Positions 58,087 through 64,000 of a stretch of DNA of 64,000 nucleotides are shown here, piece after piece (the first letter of the stretch is position 1; each line of letters opens with the position of its first letter). Below the pieces are notes generated by a model that was given only the letters and a program-made list of their open reading frames with translations, was not told the origin of the DNA and did no database searches. The position numbers were made by a program, and so were the translations under genes. Source of the stretch: Psychrobacter arcticus 273-4. GTDB lineage: Bacteria > Pseudomonadota > Gammaproteobacteria > Pseudomonadales > Moraxellaceae. Location of the stretch: positions 2,046,001 through 2,110,000 of the forward strand of contig NC_007204.1 in the NCBI RefSeq assembly GCF_000012305.1, read 5' to 3'.

Positions 58087-59010
58087 TTATCCATTAAAAG
58101 TCGTCCATACACAAGCAATTGCTATGAGAGCAAAGACATAACGTCCTACCCATATATTGGCTAAAAATGCTTGGAAACAAGCTAAAGCATTACGACTGGC
58201 GCAGGCGCTGTTTTGCTTAGCAAACATCATAGCGACTAACGCCAAGCCAAATACTGGCGTAATACCTAAGCTAGTCGGCACAAAATAATGCCACATGACC
58301 GCGCCCATGATAACTAAAAACAATATCTGTAGTAACGAGATGATAATCACATCATAGCGACCAAATAGTATCGCTGTTGATTTGACCCCAATCTTTACGT
58401 CATCATCGCGGTCAGCCATCGCATACTGGGTATCATAAGCGACCGTCCAGCACATATAAGCAAGGAACAATAACCAGCACCAAATATCAGCTGCACCTTG
58501 TATCGCCACATATGCCATCGGTATCGCCCAACCAAAAGCTGCTGCCAAAAATACTTGTGGCAAGTGTGTATAGCGTTTCATAAATGGATAAATAAATGCC
58601 AGTATCACGGCAGCAAACGACCAATAGAACACCTGAATGGGTAAAAAAAGCAGTAAACTTGCGCTTAATAATACTAAGACTAAAAAAGCTGCAATCGCCT
58701 CTTTAGCAGACAGACGTCCATCAGCTAAAGGTCGACCTTTGGTTCGGCTAACGTGACCGTCCACTTTTCGATCGGCAAAGTCATTAATCGCACAGCCTGC
58801 CGCCCGCATCAATATCGCACCAAGGGCAAAAACAACAAAGATACTGAGACTCGGCAGACCTGCTGTTACGCCCTCACCTTGTTGCTGAGCTTGCCCCATC
58901 GCAGCGAACAACACGCCCCATAATGTTGGCCACAGTAGCAGCTCAATACCGACCGGTTTATCAAAGCGTGTCAGCTGAATATAGGCTTGTAATTTGTCGT
59001 TAAATGTCAT
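58087..59010 (-). CDS. ubiA: 4-hydroxybenzoate octaprenyltransferase
   Basis: A 307-residue polytopic membrane prenyltransferase that attaches the polyprenyl tail to 4-hydroxybenzoate in ubiquinone synthesis. The first aspartate-rich motif is in [27 protein letters not shown] and the second in [26 protein letters not shown]. The N-terminal [23 protein letters not shown] is conserved. Length is a little above E. coli UbiA (290). No chorismate lyase gene is adjacent. The gene stands alone between two copies of the 138-bp element. Confidence 0.94.
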   Translation of the reverse strand: MTFNDKLQAYIQLTRFDKPVGIELLLWPTLWGVLFAAMGQAQQQGEGVTAGLPSLSIFVVFALGAILMRAAGCAINDFADRKVDGHVSRTKGRPLADGRLSAKEAIAAFLVLVLLSASLLLFLPIQVFYWSFAAVILAFIYPFMKRYTHLPQVFLAAAFGWAIPMAYVAIQGAADIWCWLLFLAYMCWTVAYDTQYAMADRDDDVKIGVKSTAILFGRYDVIIISLLQILFLVIMGAVMWHYFVPTSLGITPVFGLALVAMMFAKQNSACASRNALACFQAFLANIWVGRYVFALIAIACVWTTFNG

Positions 59011-59085
59011 GGCATTTTAATTATCATTGATAGCGAGTTTTGCATAATGGTTTCATGGTATAAAATATCAGGCATAAAATCTTGA

Positions 59086-59223
59086 TATAGTTGAAATACT
59101 TTAAAGTCGCTACCGTATTACTGGTGTAAATTTTTTGCAGCCTCTGTCTGCGTAGGCACAGCAAGCAAGAAAAATTTGCACCAGTAATACGTGTTGTATC
59201 GATATTACTTTTCACCGACTATA
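59086..59223 (+). repeat. Correia-like 138-bp element, copy 11
   Basis: The forward copy, 75 bp upstream of ubiA and 28 bp after the stop of the small gene at 59251. It is nearly identical to copies 1 and 5. Confidence 0.93.
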
Positions 59224-59250
59224 GATAGCAGGTTGTTAGCATAAAAACCG

Positions 59251-59490
59251 CTAAACTTGTTGCCACATCTTATGTGCTTCGATAAGTGATAGCTCAGGAT
59301 ATTGTTTGCGTAAAGCTTTAATCGCAGCAACTTTTTCTCTTTGTGCGGCTTGCTGACGTAAAAATACCAACTGCTCTTTTGGGTTGCTAAGCTCTCTTAA
59401 ACGCGCTTCAAGCCTCAAAATTCTGGTACGCAGCATAATATTGATTAGTAATAGCGCCGCACCCATGACCCAAACGATTAACACAGACAT
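59251..59490 (-). CDS. Small membrane-anchored hypothetical protein
   Basis: A 79-residue protein with one N-terminal membrane helix (MSVLIVWVMGAALLLINIML) and a charged helical tail (ILRLEARLRELSNPKEQLVFLRQQAAQREKVAAIKALRKQYP) ending SLIEAHKMWQQV. The form suggests a cytosolic coiled coil attached to the inner membrane. I do not recognise the family. AGGAGCAAGGA before the ATG gives strong support to the start. It lies 40 bp after rsmJ on the same strand and may be co-transcribed. Confidence 0.75.
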   Translation of the reverse strand: MSVLIVWVMGAALLLINIMLRTRILRLEARLRELSNPKEQLVFLRQQAAQREKVAAIKALRKQYPELSLIEAHKMWQQV

Positions 59491-59530
59491 TCCTTGCTCC
59501 TAAATTTATAAGCTGTCTTATTTGATATCA

Positions 59531-60421
59531 TTAAACAAAATAACCGTCAAAGCGCACCGCTTCATTACTCCAGCTCTCACTTGGCTCTAGATGAGCAAGT
59601 AAGGGCGCAAATTGTGGACGCTTAACGATTACACGTCCTTGTTTTTGAGCCTGTTGACTGACGAACGTTTGCGCGCTCTGTAACAATTTCTGCTCTTCAT
59701 CTAACGTTGGCGGACACACCAATTGATGCAATGCCTGCATATGCTTACCGACTTTAGCGCCCTTGCCTGTCTTACTATCTTGATAGCTATCCTCTGGAAA
59801 CATAGGATCAAGATACACGACATCAACGGCTTGCTCGTTATCAGCCTCTAAATAGTTATTGAATCTTGCAAAATAACTCAGCGCATCGGTATTAATAATA
59901 TGCAAACGTGACATCAACTTTTGCCAATTTGGAAGCGTACTCATACGCTGCTGCTCTGCAAGCAACAGCAACGCCATTAAAGGATGCTGCTCAAGCATGG
60001 TTACTTGTGCACCCGTACTGGCTAATATCAAACTGTCATGACCAAAACCAGCAGTGGCATCAATTACCTTGCTATCCGCTGTCATTTTTGTCGCTTGCAA
60101 TAACAGCTCAGACTTACGCCCTGCACTTACCACTCTTCGTTGTAACTTATCCCATTCAGGGGCAATGCTTAACCCATCACTAAGCCATGACAGTTTATTT
60201 TTATCATCTAATAGGAGTACAGGCTGAGTAGATTCTTGACTTAATTGCTGGCGACGTTTTTGATTTAACTTATCTACATATCGTTCAACATTCAAAATAA
60301 TAGATAACTCATGCTCAGCTATTAGCGCTTGTAGGCTGTAGACTTGACATGCCTGCGACTCGCTAATATAAAGTAGTTGGCAGCTCATATCAGCGGTCGG
60401 TACTTGCTTCGCATTGATCAT
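59531..60421 (-). CDS. rsmJ: 16S rRNA (guanine1516-N2)-methyltransferase
   Basis: A 296-residue SAM-dependent methyltransferase of the RsmJ (YhiQ) family. The sequence VIDATAGFGHDSLILASTGAQVTMLEQHP is the SAM-binding motif, and VDVVYLDPMFPEDS carries the catalytic DPMF/Y-P motif. GRVIVKRPQFAPLL is a typical C-terminal segment. It methylates G1516 in the small-subunit rRNA. AAGGAA precedes the ATG. The small membrane protein gene follows 40 bp on. Confidence 0.92.
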   Translation of the reverse strand: MINAKQVPTADMSCQLLYISESQACQVYSLQALIAEHELSIILNVERYVDKLNQKRRQQLSQESTQPVLLLDDKNKLSWLSDGLSIAPEWDKLQRRVVSAGRKSELLLQATKMTADSKVIDATAGFGHDSLILASTGAQVTMLEQHPLMALLLLAEQQRMSTLPNWQKLMSRLHIINTDALSYFARFNNYLEADNEQAVDVVYLDPMFPEDSYQDSKTGKGAKVGKHMQALHQLVCPPTLDEEQKLLQSAQTFVSQQAQKQGRVIVKRPQFAPLLAHLEPSESWSNEAVRFDGYFV

Positions 60422-60486
60422 GACTGCTATTCCTTTCTAGTATCTACAACATCATAAATTACCATAAAAATATTCCGCTATAAAAC

Positions 60487-61329
60487 TTAGCCTGCCATTT
60501 GATAACCAAAACCCCAAGCGGCTATTAATACCAGTACACCAGTGATAATACGTAGCCATGCAAAGATTTTAAAGTCACGACGGCTGACCCAAGCAACCAA
60601 TAAGCGAATACAAAGCAAAGCGACGATAAATGACACGACGGTACCAATGCCTAGCACCAACCAATCTTCGCTACTGGTCAAAACATCTTTGTGTTTTAGC
60701 AAATCTAATAACGCCGCACCTACGATGACAGGAATACCCAAAAAGAAAGAAAACTCAGCAGACGCTTTGCGTGAGACGCCAAGCCACAGTGCACCAACAA
60801 TGGTCGCACCTGAACGCGATGTACCAGGTATTAATGCCAAACATTGGAACAAACCTATCATCAATGCTGTCTTTAGGCCAACGTCTTCTGCTTCTTGCGC
60901 AATAATAGGTTTAGGACGATTTTCAACATAAAATATCAGCAGACCACCGATAATCAGCATAATGGCAACGACGATAGGATCAAATAGATAAGCCTTAATC
61001 TCATCAGCAAAAGTAAAACCAACAATCATCACCGGAATAGTGGCGACAATTAAGCTAAGTCCAAGCTGGCGCGGATTACTCATGCCCTCTGCTTTACCCG
61101 TCAGCAGACCCATCAATGCCTGCCAGAGTCGATCCCAGTAGTCGTAAATGACTGCTAAAATAGCACCAAACTGCACAACTACCACAAACAAATCGACTTT
61201 TTCTTTGGTCCAAAAACCCATCAAATCAGCGGATAAAATTAAATATCCTGTGCTAGAGATGGGCAAAAACTCAGTGATACCTTCAACGATACCCATGATA
61301 ACAGCTTGAATTAATAAAATGATATCCAC
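60487..61329 (-). CDS. uppP: Undecaprenyl-diphosphate phosphatase
   Basis: A 280-residue inner-membrane protein of the BacA/UppP family that recycles the lipid carrier for cell-wall synthesis and gives bacitracin tolerance. Family motifs are EGITEFLPISSTGYLIL (about residues 16-32) and LIPGTSRSGATIVGAL. GAGGAAC lies about nine bases before a GTG at 61329 that begins MDIILLIQAV, the normal start. The TTG at 61344 would place the ribosome site within the gene. It is transcribed alone. Confidence 0.93.
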   Translation of the reverse strand: MDIILLIQAVIMGIVEGITEFLPISSTGYLILSADLMGFWTKEKVDLFVVVVQFGAILAVIYDYWDRLWQALMGLLTGKAEGMSNPRQLGLSLIVATIPVMIVGFTFADEIKAYLFDPIVVAIMLIIGGLLIFYVENRPKPIIAQEAEDVGLKTALMIGLFQCLALIPGTSRSGATIVGALWLGVSRKASAEFSFFLGIPVIVGAALLDLLKHKDVLTSSEDWLVLGIGTVVSFIVALLCIRLLVAWVSRRDFKIFAWLRIITGVLVLIAAWGFGYQMAG

Positions 61330-61460
61330 AACATTGTTCCTCAAAAAGCCAAAAATAGTACAGGCGTCTGTTTTATATTGTTATATTCATAATGCTGTTA
61401 TTATCGCTTGCGCGTGCAAAGCTTGAGTGCTTTATAAGCACTTGATATAGGCAGCCTATA

Positions 61461-62147
61461 CTAAGCCTTACCTTGCTCTTTGAGCGTTTTCCATGCCTGA
61501 TTGCGTAAATATTTTGGTAGAGCTTGTGCCGCCTCTGTGCCACCATGCGCCATAAACTGAGCAATGCCGAGCTGCCCTATCACGGTAGCATCAGGATGAA
61601 TATCAGCATGAATGATTTGACCGTCATACAGACTTAATAAACCGGCACCATTGCCAACGATAGAAATATCCAGCGCTGTCCGGCTATCATAATCAAGTAA
61701 CTGCTCAGTATCTTCGCCATTGTCTTGATTAACGGGCTGCATCATATTATCTATTACCGCATAATGCCCAAAATACACCTGCTGCATACGAGCATCCAGA
61801 GCACTATATACTTCGCTCAAACGCTGCTGCTGATACGCCGCTTGCGCAATCGCCTGTAAGCTTGAAACGCCAACACAAGGAATATCATGCGCTACCGATA
61901 GCGCTTGTACTACAGCAGTATTAATCCGTATACCACTAAAGGCGCCAGGACCTCGGTTAAAGATAAGGGCTTGTATATCAGCCAGTTTCAACTGCGCTTC
62001 AGACAAAGCCGCATCAATCATCGGTAAGATTTGCTGCGTCTGCTGGCGCTTACCTGTCTCGGTATGACTCGATAACACCTGCCCACTGGCATCTAAAATT
62101 GCAACCGAGCACTGATCAAACACGGTATCCATTGCTAAAAACATCAT
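61461..62147 (-). CDS. tsaB: tRNA threonylcarbamoyladenosine biosynthesis protein TsaB
   Basis: A 228-residue inactive homologue of the TsaD peptidase-like fold that forms the TsaBDE complex to make t6A in tRNA. MFLAMDTVFDQCSVAILDASGQVL and LIFNRGPGAFSGIRINTAVVQALS are characteristic. Two ATGs in a row follow GAGG; the second (62144) is spaced better. TcdA, which modifies t6A further, is encoded at 34446. Confidence 0.92.
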   Translation of the reverse strand: MMFLAMDTVFDQCSVAILDASGQVLSSHTETGKRQQTQQILPMIDAALSEAQLKLADIQALIFNRGPGAFSGIRINTAVVQALSVAHDIPCVGVSSLQAIAQAAYQQQRLSEVYSALDARMQQVYFGHYAVIDNMMQPVNQDNGEDTEQLLDYDSRTALDISIVGNGAGLLSLYDGQIIHADIHPDATVIGQLGIAQFMAHGGTEAAQALPKYLRNQAWKTLKEQGKA

Positions 62148-62274
62148 TACCTCGGCTTATTCTTTTGGCATCATAAAACAGCGCCTATCATAGCATTTAG
62201 GACAGATTAATTTACCGACTTTCTATATTTTTCATGTATTCTTTATGAGAATTTATCTCAATAGCATAAACATA

Positions 62275-62308
62275 AAAAACCTCAAAGCTAAATAATCTTT
62301 GAGGTTTT
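62275..62308. terminator. Terminator between ffh and tsaB
   Basis: AAAACCTCAAAG pairs with CTTTGAGGTTTT around CTAAATAAT. It lies 49 bp after the ffh stop on the minus strand. A-run and T-run on both sides. Confidence 0.85.
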
Positions 62309-62356
62309 CATTGTCAAGATACTATCAGTAGCACTAAGTCAGTAACACTAAGTCGT

Positions 62357-63892
62357 TTAAAAACGGGTTTTAAACTTTTTTGGCGCTTTATTCTGCAGCT
62401 CTTGCATCTCTTCATTGCTTGGCCTGTTGTTTGGATCCAAACCCATTTGCTTTACCATTTGCTGTGGATTCACATCTTTCGCGCCGCGTTGCTGACCGCC
62501 ACCACCGAATAATGGACCACTGCCGCCTGCTCCAGCGCCGCCGCCCATTAATCCTTGCATCGATTTCATCATTTTACTGATGCCTTCAGGCTTAGAAATC
62601 ATCTTCATCATTTTTGCCATTTGCTTGTGCTGCTTAAGCAAACGATTGACGTCTTGAATCTCACGACCTGAGCCTGCAGCGATACGGCGCTTACGACTTG
62701 GGTTGATTTTATCAGGGTTTTTACGCTCAAATGGCGTCATCGAATTAATCAATGCTTCCATCTCACGCACTTTTTCTTCAGGCTTAGCATCTTCGACCGC
62801 TTTTTGCATATCCGAGCCGCCCATACCTGGCATCTTATCCAAGAAGCCTGCCATGCCGCCCATACTCTTCATTTGCTGGAACTGGGTCAATAGATCCTCA
62901 AGGTCGAACTCGCCGCCCTTTTGCATCTTTTTCGCCATTTTTTCGGCTTTATCACGGTCAATCTTTTGCTCAACTTCTTCAACCAGACTCAGTACGTCAC
63001 CCATACCAAGAATACGTTGAGCAATACGTTCAGGGTGGAACAACTCCAATGCATCAAGTTTCTCACCGCGACCCAAGAATTTAATCGGCTTACCTGTAAT
63101 AGCACGTACAGAAAGCGCCGCACCGCCGCGAGCATCACCGTCGGTCTTGGTCAAAATAACGCCCGTTAATGGCAGCGCATCGTTAAAGGCTTTGGCAGTA
63201 TTTGCTGCATCCTGACCAGTCATTGCATCAACGACGAATAAGGTCTCAGAAGGATTGACCGCAGCGGTTAACGCTTTGATTTCGTCCATCATGGTTTCAT
63301 CGATAGCTAGACGACCCGCCGTATCAATAATCAAAATATCTTGATATTGAATTTTGGCTTCTTCGATAGCACGTAGCGCAATATCAATTGGATTTTCGTC
63401 GCTACTTGAATTGACGAACTTGGCATTTACTTGCCCAGCGACTTGCTCAAGCTGGGCAATCGCTGCTGGACGATAGACGTCAGCAGATACTAGCATGACT
63501 TTTTTCTTATGGCGCTCTTGTAAAAACTTTGCCAATTTACCAGCAGTAGTGGTTTTACCCGCACCTTGCAGACCAGCAAGCAGATAAACAACAGGCGGCT
63601 TACCCGTCATCTCTAATTGCTGATTGGCACTGCCCATCATTTCAGTCAGCTCATCATGGACAATTTTGACAAAAGCTTGACCTGGCGCCAACTCTTTAAG
63701 CACTTCAGCACCAAGCGCTTGCTCTTTTACACGCTTTACAAAATCACGGGTGACCGGCAGTGCGACATCGGCTTCTAATAGCGCCATACGCACTTCACGC
63801 AAGGTGTCTTTAATATTGTCTTCGGTCAGTTGCCCTGTACCTGCGATATTGCGCAGGCTCGACGATAATCGTTCTGTTAAAGTATCAAACAT
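62357..63892 (-). CDS. ffh: Signal recognition particle protein Ffh
   Basis: A 511-residue SRP54 GTPase that binds signal peptides and 4.5S RNA and delivers ribosomes to FtsY. The NG domain holds GLQGAGKTTTAGKLA (about 107), DTAGRLAIDE and TKTDGDARGGAAL. The methionine-rich M domain (about 300-511) has RRIAAGSGREIQDVNRLLKQ, which contacts the RNA, then a Gly-rich tail. It is longer than E. coli Ffh (453) by this tail. GAGAG before the ATG fits. The SRP RNA gene is not in the window. Confidence 0.96.
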   Translation of the reverse strand: MFDTLTERLSSSLRNIAGTGQLTEDNIKDTLREVRMALLEADVALPVTRDFVKRVKEQALGAEVLKELAPGQAFVKIVHDELTEMMGSANQQLEMTGKPPVVYLLAGLQGAGKTTTAGKLAKFLQERHKKKVMLVSADVYRPAAIAQLEQVAGQVNAKFVNSSSDENPIDIALRAIEEAKIQYQDILIIDTAGRLAIDETMMDEIKALTAAVNPSETLFVVDAMTGQDAANTAKAFNDALPLTGVILTKTDGDARGGAALSVRAITGKPIKFLGRGEKLDALELFHPERIAQRILGMGDVLSLVEEVEQKIDRDKAEKMAKKMQKGGEFDLEDLLTQFQQMKSMGGMAGFLDKMPGMGGSDMQKAVEDAKPEEKVREMEALINSMTPFERKNPDKINPSRKRRIAAGSGREIQDVNRLLKQHKQMAKMMKMISKPEGISKMMKSMQGLMGGGAGAGGSGPLFGGGGQQRGAKDVNPQQMVKQMGLDPNNRPSNEEMQELQNKAPKKFKTRF

Positions 63893-64000
63893 AAATAACT
63901 CTCAGTTAAAATAATTCTTTATGAAACTTGGCGCTTAGTAGAGATTGGCTTCGTAAGTTAACGCGCTGATAAATACGATTCGGGTATTGGTATCTGATGG
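63893..64000. other. Upstream region of ffh
   Basis: 108 bp to the window edge with no coding sequence that I can support; it should hold the ffh promoter. Confidence 0.5.

Overview
The window reads as chromosomal DNA of a Moraxellaceae gammaproteobacterium, most like Psychrobacter. This rests on the protein sequences (Lon, TopA, UvrA, MnmC, Ffh), the ssb / YajR-like MFS / uvrA cluster, the tonB-exbB-exbD order, the moderate AT bias and the small hypothetical proteins. No similarity search could be run, so the genus is an inference. No rRNA, tRNA or CRISPR array is visible.

Layout. 1-4 kb: end of a lactate permease, L-lactate dehydrogenase, a rhomboid protease with a repeat-built linker, and a MipA-type outer-membrane protein. 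4-13 kb: fumC divergent from 5-formyl-THF cyclo-ligase, then lon converging on topA. 13-16 kb: tonB-exbB-exbD behind a Fur-like box. 16-20 kb: a TetR regulator, then trpR-trpE-trpG, a tryptophan repressor next to the enzyme genes it probably controls. 20-24 kb: gdhA, and the formaldehyde gene frmA with a divergent LysR regulator. 25-32 kb: a MoxR / DUF58 / TgpA-type operon, a lipoprotein cytochrome c and a FimX-like degenerate GGDEF-EAL protein. 32-39 kb: epmB divergent from its substrate gene efp, then tcdA, tatD, ssb and a YajR-like transporter. 39.6-42.6 kb: uvrA.

42.6-46.4 kb is the accessory part. A very divergent FtsZ/tubulin-like protein without the glycine-rich GTP loop and a PD-(D/E)XK nuclease face away from each other. 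A complete IS3-family element sits in the space between them. Before the insertion they would have been about 106 bp apart and divergently transcribed, which makes them a candidate two-gene module. From 46.5 kb the core resumes: DUF503, yjjPB, gor, GNAT, truD, a PHP phosphoesterase, yciB, yciI, mnmC, ubiA, rsmJ, uppP, tsaB and ffh.

Two repeat families run through the window. The first is an approximately 138-bp TATAG-ended, internally palindromic element present 11 times, always between genes. It resembles the Correia elements of Neisseria in design. Copies flank gor, truD and ubiA as direct repeats, and its open frames create false N-terminal extensions on neighbouring genes. The second is a 48-58 bp near-perfect palindrome, three copies, that looks like two IS3-type ends facing each other. 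One copy carries matching changes in both arms, and one lies in the loop of the probable lon terminator. Other items worth attention are remnants of a Rieske protein and possibly a ClC channel, and two candidate structured RNAs or inverted-repeat segments.
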